Part shown: positions 37,016 through 47,859 of the stretch, in pieces | Layout: each line of letters begins with the position of its first letter | Numbering within the stretch: position 1 is the first letter of the stretch | NCBI RefSeq assembly: GCF_000699445.3 | Contig: NC_067196.1 | Location: 24,445,116-24,509,115, forward strand | From: Schistosoma haematobium | Taxonomy: Eukaryota > Platyhelminthes > Trematoda > Strigeidida > Schistosomatidae | Direction: 5' to 3' | DNA length: 64,000 nucleotides | The notes under the pieces: model-generated | Seen by the model: the letters and a program-made list of their open reading frames with translations, nothing else | The model's database searches: none | What the model was told of the DNA's origin: nothing | Program-made: the position numbers and the translations under genes

Positions 37016-40000
37016 GTAATCTTCCCCATTCTTTATAATGCTTAATTTTAGGATCAAGTACATCGAGGAGGAAGTAGCCAAACGAAAGGGATTAATTAAA
37101 CCCTCCACCCTAGACCGGTATGTTTCAGTACTTTCTATATGAATTATGCTTTTCTTATATTTGTTTGGAGACAACATATGTAATATATTTCAAGTATTCT
37201 TTATCTGTAGAAACAACTTAAAACAGTTTACGAATAATTCGTCAGTGTTAGAACTAAATTCCTGACCTTATATAAAGTGTTTGTTTACGATATGAGCATA
37301 CAAATGAGACCATATTGCTCTCAGTGTTATTTTTTTAAAAATAATGATTGGGACCAGTTTTGCTATAATAAGCAGCTTATGACATGTTAAAAAAACTAAC
37401 CTAAACCAATCGTTTTTTAAAACTTGACCACTCTTCTGTTACTTCCAGTGCTACGTGGAAACCAGACAAAAAGTACTTCCACACTACTTAGATCTTTACA
37501 CGAATCCCTTACCACCTAAATGATAATCTTTAACATATCAAACCACGCCATTTCACTTCGATATTAGCTGCAGGAAACGTCACTTTGAAACTTGACTAAA
37601 CAGTCAGACTCCGATGTCACTTTTCCGACTGCTCTATTTGGCATGTTTTTTCATTTCCCTTCGTGTAACAACTTCAATCGTATACACATTAATGTCAAGT
37701 TGTACGTTGTTTGTTACTGATTGGACGAATACTGTCAAACATTCCCTAATAAAAGTGTGATTTTAAAAGACAGTCCAAAATTTATCACAGTGGCTAAGTG
37801 GAATTTATGATATATCTAAATTGAGCTTCGTACTATTTCATATTCATTTATTCCTGTTAAACTAGATGTTTTATGTCTAGTTCAGTCTCATGGTCATATA
37901 GTAGTGTGGTATGTGCTACTTATATCGACATAAGTAGTATATGACGTTAGTCATGAACAGAATATCTGACAGCGGAGAGACAAGAGGATCGAACAGTAAA
38001 GAATGGAAACAGAGTGCAATTTGTATGAGAATGCAAGAACAATGAAGTCTGAGTCATTTTAAGACAATTGATGGACATTTTGCAAATTTAGCATTTACTA
38101 TATGATTGTTAGATTTTATTCAATCAGTCAATCAGTCAGCTACAACGTAGGACCAGGCACATATGTGCATCGGTCCAGGTTGCCATACCGCATCAGCACA
38201 ACAAGATGAACACCGGATTCATAGCAGTGGTTAGATCAAAGGTGGTAATAAATAAGAGGAAGACTGCATATAGAGATATAGTACAAGAAGAAAGAATTGG
38301 TTCGTAGAAAGAAAGATATGAAGTGATTTTAATCTCTTAGTTTAAGGGAAGACAGGGAGTGTATACACCGACGCCATTGTGATCGATTCTGAGCCATGTC
38401 ACCAAGAGTCTCCAACCATTGGTTACGAAAGTCACGCGGACCCCAACCAAGTAGTCTGCATCTACCAACATGGCTCAGACTAGAAGTTTGTGTCTTCAAG
38501 CACTGATGCCACGTTTTGGTTTGGCCGCCCCTAACTTTCTTCCAACCATCTCCAATACCGGATAGCATTGCACGTCGTGGTAATCGGTGTTCAGGCATAC
38601 GTAATACGTGGCCCAACCATCTCAGTCGATGAAGATTCATAACCTCATCAACTGATTTACCATCATTCCCTAATACCCTGCGTCTAACCTCACTATTACT
38701 TACCCGGTGATCCCAGCAGACGCCAGCAATATTTCTAAGGCATCTGTGGTCAAATACTAATAGCTTACGATTGTCTTCTACTCTTAATGGCCATGTTTCG
38801 CTGCCGTAAAGTAAAACAGAACGGACTGCCGCGCAGTATACTCGTCCTTTTATTGATAGACGGATGTCTCGCCTTCGCCAAAGGTGACGTAAGTTGGCAA
38901 AAGCCAAGCGAGCTTTTCGAATCCGTGTTGAGATTTCGTCAGACACCAACCCGTTAGGGCTGATCAGACTTCCAAGATAAGTGAAGTTGTCAACGCGTTC
39001 GACTACTTCATTCCCTATCCTTAGTTCAGGTGTTGACGCAGACCAGTCCTGAAGCAACAACTTGCATTTAGAGGGAGAGAAGCGCATTCCAAACATTCTG
39101 ACATTGTTGCTTAGTGCTACCAAGAGACTCTGCATTTTGTCAGCGTCTTCACCAAACAGGATTATATCATCTGCGTGTTCCAAGTCGATAAGTGGACCTC
39201 CTGGATGGAGATCAATACCCGAGAACTCAGTCGACGAGAATGTTGATTCCATCAGTAGATCTATGATGAAGTTAAACAAAAATGGAGAAAGTGGACAGCC
39301 TTGACGGACACCACTTGAGGTTGCAAAAGTAGATGACAGTTCGCCATAAGCTCTGACTCGACTAGTAGTGTTCGAGTAAAGAGCCTTCACAAGGTTTATG
39401 TACTTCTGAGGTACGCCTTTTAATGACAGACACTGCCACACAATCTCGCGGTCTACCGAGTCAAATGCTACTTTTAAGTCGAGAAAGACCACCATTGTCG
39501 GACGCCGATAAGTATGCCTGTGTTCTAGAATCTGACGAATGGTGAATATGTGGTCGATGCAGCCACGACCAGGTCTGAAGCCAGCTTGAGTCTCTCGTGT
39601 TTGCAGTTCACGAGTCTTAGTTAGGCGTCTGATAATTATCGAAGCTAGTATTTTAGATATTATATTAGTTAAACTAATCCCTCTGTGGTTGTCACAGGAT
39701 GATTTTGACCCTTTCTTATATATTGGGACGATAAGTGATTGTGACCAGTTAGATGGGATAACGTCTAATTCCCAGATCTTAGCTAAAATATTAGTCAACC
39801 TAATCGCTAAAATTGGACCACCATCCTTAAAGACCTCTGGAGCCAGTCCGTCTGGACCAGCTGCCCTTCCTCGCTTCAGATTAACTATAGCCTTTTGAAC
39901 TTCAGCAAGAGTTGGGGGACCTACTTCAATGTTCCATTCACACTGTCTGGAAATGGAGGGTACTTGTAGAGTAGCTGAAGGCCAGTTGAACTGTTCTCTG

Positions 40001-43000
40001 AAATGTTCCGCCCATCGTTCTAAACGTCTGGACTGGGAGCAGATGAGAGTATCATCTTTTTCCGAAATAATCTCACTTACACTTGACTTATTAATTCCAG
40101 TTTCTTTTATTAGTCTGTAAAGCTGTCTTGTGTTCCCTATAGTCGCCGCCTTTTCCATCTCTTTTGCTTTCGTTGCCCACCACTGCTCACGGTCGTTCCT
40201 TAGACTTTTTCTTAACCTAGATCTGATTTGTTGTCGCTCTTCATCATGTTCGGAACCTGATGGGACGAGTTTGCGAGAATCCATCAGTGTGATAGACTTT
40301 GAAGAAATCCACTGGTTCTTTGTAACTCTGTGGTTTAAGTCGCTAATAGATGTCACTGCTGCTTCCACAGCTGCTTGAATATCTTCCCAAGCAACATCTG
40401 GGTCAGCCTCGTCTTCAGAACTACCTAAGTGTGAACTCAGTTGTTCTTGGAACCTATTTTTGGTTTTCTCGTTACTCAACTCAGTTCTAATGGGTCTTTT
40501 TACTGTGGCTATTTTGCGTCCAGTGAGGCGCAAGCAGATGCGTGCCCGTATTAGGGCATGGTCGGAGTCCAAGCAGGTACTCCAGAATGAGCGACAATCT
40601 TCTACCGACCATCTCCAACGATGACTGATGGCAATATAGTCTATTTGAGTCCATCGTTGGTTTAGTGTAGGGGGTCGCCATGTTAGACGATGTCTCTCCT
40701 TATGCTTAAAGTTTGTGTTTGCTAAAAATAAGCGATTGTCTGAGCACAGTTGCAGCAGACGGTCACCATTATCTGTTCGCTGTGCCGGAATGCTAAAATA
40801 TCCGCCTAAATGCCTTTCTGTTTGGTTTAAGCTACCTATCTGAGCATTAAAGTCACCCCCTATGAGTACTATGTCTGAGCGTTTAGCTTTCTGAAGAAGT
40901 TCAGAAAGCTTTCTGTAAAATTCATCTTTCACATCATCTGAGCTGCAGTCAGTGGGAGCGTAGGCAGAAACGACGAAAAGGCAACGACGTGTGTCCCTAT
41001 CCTCCCGAGTTCTTACGGAGCCGTTTAGCCGAACAGCACATAGACGACTGTTGACGGGGATCCACTCTAGCAGTGCTTGTTCCGCCCTCATGCTTAGTGC
41101 TATGCCTACACCTGCCAGTCCACGAGAACTGGCCATCGGGTCACCGGATACACGGAGGGTGTATCTCGTTGGCTCTCCGTTTTGCCGAGGTGAGGTCAGG
41201 TGAATGACCACACTGGAATCCTGTGTGCGTGTTTCGGAGACACAGCATACATCAATGGAAAGAGACTCTAGGGTTTTAGCCAAGGAAGCCTGCTGACCGA
41301 TTTGACATAGGGTGCGTACGTTGAAGGATCCAATGTGTAGTTTGGAGCGAGGTTTCAGTAGACCTGGGACAGAGTTTTGAGCACTAGAATCGTTGGCTAT
41401 GATGACACTTGAGGAGGAAGCCGAAAAAGGAAGTTTAGAGTTGAAAGTCAATGTAGGAGGAATAATAGGAATTGAAGATGGAGGTTGATTATGAATACAG
41501 TGGTCTCGAGTGCTGTTAGAGGTATGAGGGCGGTTATCACTTCCCGGTTGCCCACACCGAGGAAGGGTTTTTCTGGAGGTGCCTGAAAAGGAAATTGGAT
41601 TAGAGGTGGTCTCAGTGACCTGAGAGCGTGACCGCAGTGCCCAAGGGACAACTGCTTGAGGCCGGTCGCGCACGGCCTTTTCGTGGGAGGTTTTTGACGT
41701 GTTAGCTCCGCTCTTCAAAGGGCCTTACCGCCGGAGACGGAAATCCGTGAGGTAAGGTGAGGTGTGCATTTTTAGGGTCGACCTTTTCTAACCCCACCCC
41801 TCCTTGTGGGAAGGCAGCATCGCTGTCATGCTGGTTGTCTGAAGGAAACACCTTACTGCTGTCACACCTCTGTACAGTCAGCAGTACGACTTCGCCTTCG
41901 GACCTTGGGTTTGTTGCTTTTAGTCTTACCGCTCTTCAACCGACCTGTCTGACATGGTAGGACCTTGAGAAACGGTTGTTCCAGCCAGTATAGCTCGGTT
42001 GCTTCATCACGATAGGCAAGCCCGACCACCACGTCAAGGTAGCAACAACGGTCGGGTTAGATTTTATTAACAAGTCCTGTAATTTTGTGTCTAATACATT
42101 CGATTGTCCATACTGGTTTTCCTGCACATGAATATTGTAGCTTATTTTCAGCTCACTTTCCCCTACTTTAATGAGTTATGGACCCCGAGCCCTTTTCTGC
42201 TTACTAAGGTTCTTGAAGTTGGATGCTTCCATTAGCTGTCCAATTTGCATTTAATCACTTTTTAACTTTATGGAGAATGAATTCTTTCCCATCTCTATTT
42301 GTTTTCGTCAATAGTTATCTAAAAGGCGTTAGTTACGTAGCCTATGCTTATAAATTAAGGTTCACAATGTTCATAATTAGTTTATATGTGACCCATCGTG
42401 TCACATATATTTTGAATTAGTTTTCATTTCATTGTTAAAAAGTAGACTGGTTAGGTTACTAGTCTTTGAAATGTAGTCAAAATCCAATACCTGTTATTGA
42501 AATTATTTTAATACAACTATGTTCCAAACAACTAAATATGCTAATTCTCATCATGTTTTGTTTGTAAATTCTCCGTATTTGATTTAGGGATGAAGATTCA
42601 GACTTACTACAGGATGTTCCTGAGTATCTCAAACCTTCAATTGGTCAACAGAAGGAAGACATGTTATCCAACCAAATGTTATGTGGTATCCCTGAAGTTG
42701 ATTTGGGTGTAGAAGCGAAAATGAAGAACATAGAAGCCACAGAAGAAGCCAAGCAAACACTTTTTAGAAAAAGATTAAGTCGCAAACATGGTTATTCAAC
42801 AGATCACATAGCACCAACTAGTATGGCAGTCAATTTCGTTCAGCACAGTCGGTGGAGTGAGTTAATGTTTGCTGTCTATTCACGTGTGGCTTCCAGATTT
42901 ATTTGTTCATATTTCATAGAACCTATAAAGTATAATATAGTAAGATATTCCGTATTACCAACATTTATATTATAGTCAATCTGATTGTCTTTGCTGCTTT

Positions 43001-45379
43001 CTCTTCATGCGTCGTTTAATTTGTCAATATTACAATTGTATACATCAAATATTTATATTAGAAAACATAAGGAGTTAGGTTGTAGTGAACAAGAACTCAG
43101 GTGGGGGAACACCAATTTATTGTTTAATGCAGAATTAGTCTTTTTTCAAATTTATGGAAACCATAAATGAAATACTATACACATATATATATATATATAT
43201 CTTCAGTTGTCCTTTACATGCTTCATGATTCCCTCAATTCTGTTGTTATTACAATTGCTCTGTGTTTACATTCCTGTTCTCTTTGATGCAATCTTCTCAG
43301 TCTCCTGCTGCCAGGCATTCCACTACTTATATCTGTCAACATAAGTAGCATATACCACAAGGTGACTAGAAGCCCAGCTTTCGTTGTCGCATGCTAGTAA
43401 AAGGAAAAAAAGGAACGTGCACTGCTATCAATGTTATGAAGTGTTTATTTTTCGAGGTAGCTAAGTAAGGGGTCATATCACTTCTGTGGAAACTTCTAGT
43501 CATCTTATTAGGTAACACTTGTTTCGTAGATCACAGCATGGCGACGTCTTCTGTATTAGCATTCAGACGTGAATAATCGCGTGTTAGTCAAAGTTAACAT
43601 TGTATTAGTTCAATAAGTTATCATTTTTTTGATGCCTTATTCTTTAATATTTCGGGTGTGCACTTTATTCACCTGAAACTAGTCTCTACACTATATCCAA
43701 CAATATACCCGATATTTAATTTTATGTCTAAAATTATCATTGGCTTGGTTGCTTGACCGGTGGTTTAATGGTTAAAAAGTTTTACTTTCATCCCCTAAAC
43801 CCTAAGTTCAAACCTTATCTTGCCTACTTTGTTTTGAACAACCAGATAATACCATTAGTTCTCACTTGGAATATGCCTCATACTGAAGTGTTTGATAGAT
43901 GAATTAATTAGAAATTTGAAAACTATTTTAATTCCTTTATCGTAAACTGGTATCTTAACATTTCTAGCCTTCTGACAGAAGTATAGGTGCTCAAGCTTTT
44001 TATTTTCACGAAGGTTGAGTCAAACAATTTGACCTAGTCTTCGGACTATTTAACCTAACTATCGGTCAATGGTATCGACTTTATTCCTGATACTTTCATG
44101 TGCTCTGGTGGGTGATATCAACAACTTCTAATCAAACTTATTGATTGTTTCTGGTGCTAAGTCTGTATCAATAAAACAACCATATTAAACCAAATGGTAT
44201 TTAAAGCTGTTATACAATGGATTCGTGGCCCAAAATAATTCCAGGAGTTTATTGCCTGTTTATTTGGAATCATTTGAGTCAACCTAAAATCATGCCAAGA
44301 CTTCATATGTTAAGATTTAAAGTTCTCCAGTATTATAAAAAATCTACGTTGAGTTTTACCAAAAGAAATAGTTGTAACTTTCATTTTCATGATATTGGAC
44401 ATATAGATGATATCAGAATTCTCTACTTTCTTTATAGATGACAAAATCCTTGCCAAGATCCCCATTAAATTTTATAATATTTATGTTAATTATTACGCCT
44501 ATTTGTGGGACACTACTCACTTGTTTAAGCTGTCGAAAATATATTGCTAATACTAGTGTTATAAAGTATGAATCAACAAATTTTTCCTATTTTCTTTGTA
44601 AATTTTCATTTAAAAAATATAGATAGTTACACAAATGGAATCAGTAAAAGAGCTGATTTGAACAACGAACGAGAACTCAACCACATAGCCAATAATAATA
44701 CAAACAAACTGGAATCAATGGAAAATAATCCGATGTCTCCTCAAAGGGAAAATCGTCGTTTAGATAGTAAGTTCATCGAGATTCATCTTTCTGTTCTTAT
44801 TTGTCGTTGATACAGACAAGAAACAAAAAGTCGCAGTGTAGTGAAATTTTGAACACGTTTAATTTGGCTTAGTTTAGTAGGTTGCTTTCATCACAAATTG
44901 ATCTCGGTTTGGATACCATTAAAAACTAGAAAGCTCTGACAGCTGTCTCATTCCCCAGTATGAGACCCCTAAACAATTCGTATCCCCGACCACACCAGGA
45001 ATAGCACTCTGAGCTTTCAGGTTTGGAGAAAATCCAACCACTCAAACTACTGAGTCGGAAATCGAACCCGAGACTCTGTCCCGCGCTCAAACGCCTAACA
45101 TCTAGACCACTATTTCAGCTTGGCATTTAACCATACATTTCAAGTAACTTTTTCTTAAAACAATTACTAGATCATTAAATTGTTTCCATCTAAGACTTTA
45201 TAATTAACTTTTTAATTGTCATATCTCATAAGCATCTATGATATAAATTTTATTGCCTTCCCATTTATATATGTATATTTTTTTCAGATAGCCGACCACA
45301 TATTCGTAACGAAAAATCCACAGATAATATTGCACTTCAACGATTCAAAAACTATATGCGCGATAAAAGACGTCGGTGA
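36639..45379 (+). CDS. TLS1: TLS1/C9orf78-like spliceosome-associated protein
   Basis: Five coding exons: 36639-37015, 37052-37117, 42588-42856, 44623-44766, 45288-45379 (948 nt, 315 aa plus stop; all phases agree). The product matches the Tls1/C9orf78 family, nuclear proteins that bind BRR2/PRPF8 and tune splicing. Conserved landmarks in order: acidic serine-rich N-terminus, LRKRPAGVS, NDPFRLKTGG, ETNKRDEDAEM, KYIEEEVAKRKG, LSNQMLCGIPEVDLG, PTSMAVNFVQH, and a basic tail with NEKSTDN and FKNYMRDKRRR. The ATG at 36639 is the first in frame after the acceptor. Length is close to the human protein (289 aa); the extra residues lie mainly in the low-complexity C-terminal third. Intron 1 is only 36 bp. 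Intron 2 (5.47 kb) carries a full-length antisense LINE. Identification rests on motif recall and is strong. Confidence 0.93.
37052..37117 (+). CDS. TLS1: TLS1-like exon 2
   Basis: A 66-nt exon after a 36-bp intron (acceptor TTTTAG). Encodes IKYIEEEVAKRKGLIK and STLD; ends GACCG before GTATGT (phase 2). Confidence 0.88.
37905..38060 (-). repeat. Unclassified dispersed repeat 'A', minus copy
   Basis: The minus strand reads TATGTCGATATAAGTAGCAC followed by ATACCAC, matching the end of the plus copies at about 5000, 43350 and 62850. The CTCTCCGCTGTCAG-like middle is also present. Confidence 0.6.
38108..38120. repeat. Target-site duplication, left copy
   Basis: GTTAGATTTTATT, identical to 42056-42068, immediately outside the 3' end of the LINE. 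Confidence 0.9.
38329..41718 (-). CDS. LINE endonuclease-reverse transcriptase ORF
   Basis: An uninterrupted frame of about 1,130 codons. After a basic Ser/Pro-rich N-terminus comes the AP-type endonuclease: IGSFNVRTL, VSETRTQD, VVSAYAPTDCSSDD, LIGGDFNAQIGS, TWRPP, and SDHALIRARICL. The RT domain has GPDGLAPEVFK, PIYKKGSKSSCDNHRGISL, GFRPGRGCIDHIFTIRQILE, VVFLDLKVAFDSVDR, RQGCPLSPFLFNFIID, EHADDIILFGEDADKM and FTYLGSLI. A C-terminal region with HRLRWLGHVLRMPEHRLPRR follows. The catalytic box is HADD where YADD is usual, and LKVAFD replaces the usual LKAAFD. No ATG opens the frame; the first codons follow an in-frame TAA (41730 region), so the start is uncertain. Confidence 0.92.
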   Translation of the reverse strand: MKSGANTSKTSHEKAVRDRPQAVVPWALRSRSQVTETTSNPISFSGTSRKTLPRCGQPGSDNRPHTSNSTRDHCIHNQPPSSIPIIPPTLTFNSKLPFSASSSSVIIANDSSAQNSVPGLLKPRSKLHIGSFNVRTLCQIGQQASLAKTLESLSIDVCCVSETRTQDSSVVIHLTSPRQNGEPTRYTLRVSGDPMASSRGLAGVGIALSMRAEQALLEWIPVNSRLCAVRLNGSVRTREDRDTRRCLFVVSAYAPTDCSSDDVKDEFYRKLSELLQKAKRSDIVLIGGDFNAQIGSLNQTERHLGGYFSIPAQRTDNGDRLLQLCSDNRLFLANTNFKHKERHRLTWRPPTLNQRWTQIDYIAISHRWRWSVEDCRSFWSTCLDSDHALIRARICLRLTGRKIATVKRPIRTELSNEKTKNRFQEQLSSHLGSSEDEADPDVAWEDIQAAVEAAVTSISDLNHRVTKNQWISSKSITLMDSRKLVPSGSEHDEERQQIRSRLRKSLRNDREQWWATKAKEMEKAATIGNTRQLYRLIKETGINKSSVSEIISEKDDTLICSQSRRLERWAEHFREQFNWPSATLQVPSISRQCEWNIEVGPPTLAEVQKAIVNLKRGRAAGPDGLAPEVFKDGGPILAIRLTNILAKIWELDVIPSNWSQSLIVPIYKKGSKSSCDNHRGISLTNIISKILASIIIRRLTKTRELQTRETQAGFRPGRGCIDHIFTIRQILEHRHTYRRPTMVVFLDLKVAFDSVDREIVWQCLSLKGVPQKYINLVKALYSNTTSRVRAYGELSSTFATSSGVRQGCPLSPFLFNFIIDLLMESTFSSTEFSGIDLHPGGPLIDLEHADDIILFGEDADKMQSLLVALSNNVRMFGMRFSPSKCKLLLQDWSASTPELRIGNEVVERVDNFTYLGSLISPNGLVSDEISTRIRKARLAFANLRHLWRRRDIRLSIKGRVYCAAVRSVLLYGSETWPLRVEDNRKLLVFDHRCLRNIAGVCWDHRVSNSEVRRRVLGNDGKSVDEVMNLHRLRWLGHVLRMPEHRLPRRAMLSGIGDGWKKVRGGQTKTWHQCLKTQTSSLSHVGRCRLLGWGPRDFRNQWLETLGDMAQNRSQWRRCIHSLSSLKLRD
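41998..42055 (-). ncRNA. Possible HDV-like ribozyme at LINE 5' end
   Basis: From the first base of the element, minus strand: CCGACC (42055-42050) can pair with GGTCGG (42027-42022); GTTGCT (42046-42041) with AGCAAC (42003-41998); ACC (42040-42038) with GGT (42030-42028). The nested order P1-P2-P3-P3'-P1'-P2' is the HDV-type double-pseudoknot order, and P1 starts exactly at the insertion junction. A clear P4 and the catalytic C before P2' were not identified, so this is tentative. Confidence 0.4.
42056..42068. repeat. Target-site duplication, right copy
   Basis: GTTAGATTTTATT at the 5' side of the LINE; identical to 38108-38120. Confidence 0.9.
42588..42856 (+). CDS. TLS1: TLS1-like exon 3
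   Basis: Acceptor GATTTAG. Encodes the most conserved block, including LSNQMLCGIPEVDLG and MAVNFVQH. Ends CGGTGGA before GTGAGT (phase 1). Confidence 0.9.
43201..43365 (+). repeat. Unclassified dispersed repeat 'A', copy in TLS1-like intron 3
   Basis: Preceded by an (AT)n tract (43183-43200). Starts CTTCAGTTGTCCTTTACATG and ends ATCTGTCAACATAAGTAGCA, as at 4832-5010. Confidence 0.65.
43760..43900 (+). repeat. Possible tRNA-derived SINE
   Basis: GACCGGTGGTTTAATGGTTA (A-box-like TGGTTTAATGG) followed 40 nt on by AAGTTCAAACC (B-box-like). In intron 3 of the TLS1-like gene. Unlike the hammerhead family; no cleavage motif follows. Confidence 0.45.
44623..44766 (+). CDS. TLS1: TLS1-like exon 4
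   Basis: Acceptor AATATAG. Asn-rich low-complexity segment (ERELNHIANNNTNKLES) without family landmarks, supported by matching phases on both sides. Ends TTAGATA before GTAAGT (phase 1). Confidence 0.8.
44925..45125 (-). repeat. tRNA-derived SINE, diverged hammerhead family
   Basis: On the minus strand: A-box-like TGGTCTAGATG, B-box-like GGGTTCGATTTCC, then a distant hammerhead-like region (GGTCTCATACTGGGG, AGCTGTCAGAGC). Located in intron 4 of the TLS1-like gene. Ribozyme core lost. Confidence 0.55.
45288..45379 (+). CDS. TLS1: TLS1-like exon 5 (terminal)
   Basis: Strong acceptor TTTTTTTCAG. Encodes the basic family tail RNEKSTDNIALQRFKNYMRD then KRRR and a TGA stop. Confidence 0.9.
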
Positions 45380-47859
45380 TGATTTTATTCCCTCCTATTT
45401 TTTTATCTTGACAGGACAATGTTTCTTCTTTTTTAGTGATATTATGTTTTAAGGTATATTGTACAACTCAAATGTACATTGTAAATATGATTTATTACTA
45501 TTATTATGACTATTACTATCGTTGTTTAATGTTTGTTTCCTAAAAAGTGCTCAGTTGTGAAGTGACTGATTTATTATGGTATCAATCATTGTGTTTATTA
45601 GCTTAGCGATAGTATCATCTAAGGTTATTGAGAACTATTATTTCAGTAATCCCATAGAATATTGGTTACAATAAGTACTTTAGACAACAAATCTAGCTAA
45701 CCGTTTACAATGCATAATTATGATTGCCAACTTCTCTTGCCATTGAAAAATCCATTGCATCGTACAACACACTTAAAACTAGGAAGTAGTAAAATTCAGC
45801 AATTCAAATGGTATGAAGTAAAAAAGTAAAACATACTATGAATAAAAAACCCGAGTATCTTAGTAATCCATGTATGTGTATAATATTAATTCAACTAACT
45901 TAAATTACACTAAAATGGTATGGCTGTATATCCGTATGTTATACAAATAAGTCAGTCGAACCTTTTCATGGAATTCGTTCAAATACCAAAACGACAATAA
46001 AGAGTTGGGAGGGATGACATCTCTCTTTTTTAAAATGAGGCTTGTCGAAAAAGTAGCCTCCAAACTATCCAGAAGTATATCTATTAGAAAAACGTTTACA
46101 ATGGACAATACCTTTCACAAATTTTGTTTTTTAGTGTGAAAACATTATTTCGGTGAAACTCTACTATGATGCAATTATTGGGCTAAAACCAGGCTGTTTT
46201 ATTAGAAAACATTGGTAATCAACGCCTTTCGAAGTAATGGTGGTAAAAAAAAGTTTGCGTAATTATGAGCACAACCCGGTGTGTTTGGTTTAAAAACTTA
46301 TATTCCCTCATGTTAGATATTTCCTTTGTAATTATGCAATAAAATTAACTGAAATGTTACAGAAAATTCTTCAAGACTTTCCGATTTCACTCCCCTCATA
46401 ATTTACTTTTAAGTGAATTTCGTAATTCCTAATTCTGTTAAAATATTAGATTCATCAAAATTATTAGCTTGTATGTTGTTAAAGAAATGTAATAAATTCA
46501 TCGTATTCGAGAAACCTTGTTTTTGCTTTCTATAAATTTGCCAAGGGGTTCATTTGAGTGATAATCAGTCACTGATCGGCAAATATTCTCAGTTGTCACA
46601 ACTGTGATAAAAAGATCTCTTAAATGTCATCATCGTGTTTCAACACCAGGTCAACGATAGCTCCGCCTCTCGAGATCCTTTCATACAGAGGCTCTAACCG
46701 CTATTTGATCAGCATTATCTTCACTTTTTCTGTGGCAGCAATATTCCAAAATTAAAGAAAATGATGAATCAACCTTAGGGAGTTAGGAAATCTTTACTTG
46801 CGTTGCTTATAAAATACTTGACTCGAAAACAGCACTTGTCATATTGGCGTACTTTGATCACTGCTCACTACGTGAACGCATCTGTTGGTCTTTTTCCTTA
46901 GCCTCATTTTCAATTTATCACATTAAGACTTCCAATAAACCATAGTAAGAGGAATAGTTCGAACGATTTCCTGCATACGAAATTTACTGTCTCAGTAAGG
47001 CCACCTGTGAAGTTAATGTCTGTGTATAATCTTAATATATACCGACAACCCTAAACATAGCGTTACTGCTTCAGTAACTAAATAAACTGTTATGTGCGCT
47101 ATAGCTAATAAATAACAGTTAGTTACAACCCTGAACAACAAGCAAAATAATGTCTTAAACAACATAAATTAATTTATCTGCCAACATGTAATCAACGCTT
47201 CTTGGAAATTAGAAAGACATTGACGACAGTTCAATGTTTACCCAAAATTTATGTGTCAAAAAGCTCAGGATCAGTATTTGCAAGCCAACTATAAATATCT
47301 TTTCAGGAATAGAAATTGTCAACAAACTTCGTCTAAACACGGTTTACCTGCAAAATAACATGGTTCGTTCACTTACATGTAAGAATCATTATGGACTAGA
47401 AGAATTTTACACCAGACAGGAATTTTCAAAATCTGCTTATCAGGTCGAAACCTATCAATATATGTTATGAGATAAAACTGGTCAACTCATGAGCTAAAAG
47501 AATAGGTCATAAACAATAGATTAGTAATTTTACGACAAAATTTTCGACAGATCTAACCATTACCAAAGACTAGCCAATTAAGACATACCTTCGTCTTACA
47601 GCTTTCCAATTTCTATAATTAACACACTAATTGTCCGTATAGAGGAGATTATGGAAATAGTTCACGAAGCGATCTTAAATAATCTCAATAAATAAGTGTA
47701 TATATGCAGGTTTATGTTTATATGTTTTGAGTGGCTAAATTTTATCAATATGAAAAGAGATTCACTAGTAATATTGTATAAACTCGGATCTTTTCTTTCA
47801 CAATGAAAACTGTGCAGATTGCCTCGATATAGTCTTAATTCACAAGCATTATATGCAAG
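45380..47859. other. Non-coding, between TLS1-like gene and SMalpha-like repeat
   Basis: Contains the unmarked 3' UTR of the TLS1-like gene; no clear AATAAA close to the stop. Short ORFs (45905-46108, 47234-47470) have no motif. No repeat recognised. Confidence 0.4.

Larger units (their letters stand above)
38121..42055 (-). mobile_element. Full-length RTE-like LINE with target-site duplication
   Basis: A 3,935-bp element on the minus strand. It has a 5' untranslated region of about 330 bp (42055-41720), one large endonuclease-RT ORF, a short 3' UTR and a tail of TGAC/TGAT units (GCTGACTGATTGACTGATTG) ending at 38121. Both sides carry the 13-bp duplication GTTAGATTTTATT. A short UTR and a tetranucleotide-like tail are typical of the RTE clade. 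It lies antisense in intron 2 of the TLS1-like gene and is clearly younger than the decayed relatives at 17.5 and 19.7 kb. Confidence 0.92.
37118..42587 (+). other. TLS1-like intron 2
   Basis: A 5,470-bp GT-AG intron. It contains a possible decayed relic (37440-37760), a dispersed repeat 'A' copy on the minus strand, and the full-length LINE with its duplicated target site; without the LINE it would be about 1.5 kb. Confidence 0.85.

Noticed and set aside
36635..37177. 180-codon minus ORF opposite TLS1-like exons 1-2
   Set aside because: Antisense shadow of a conserved coding exon; serine-rich because the plus codons are acidic.
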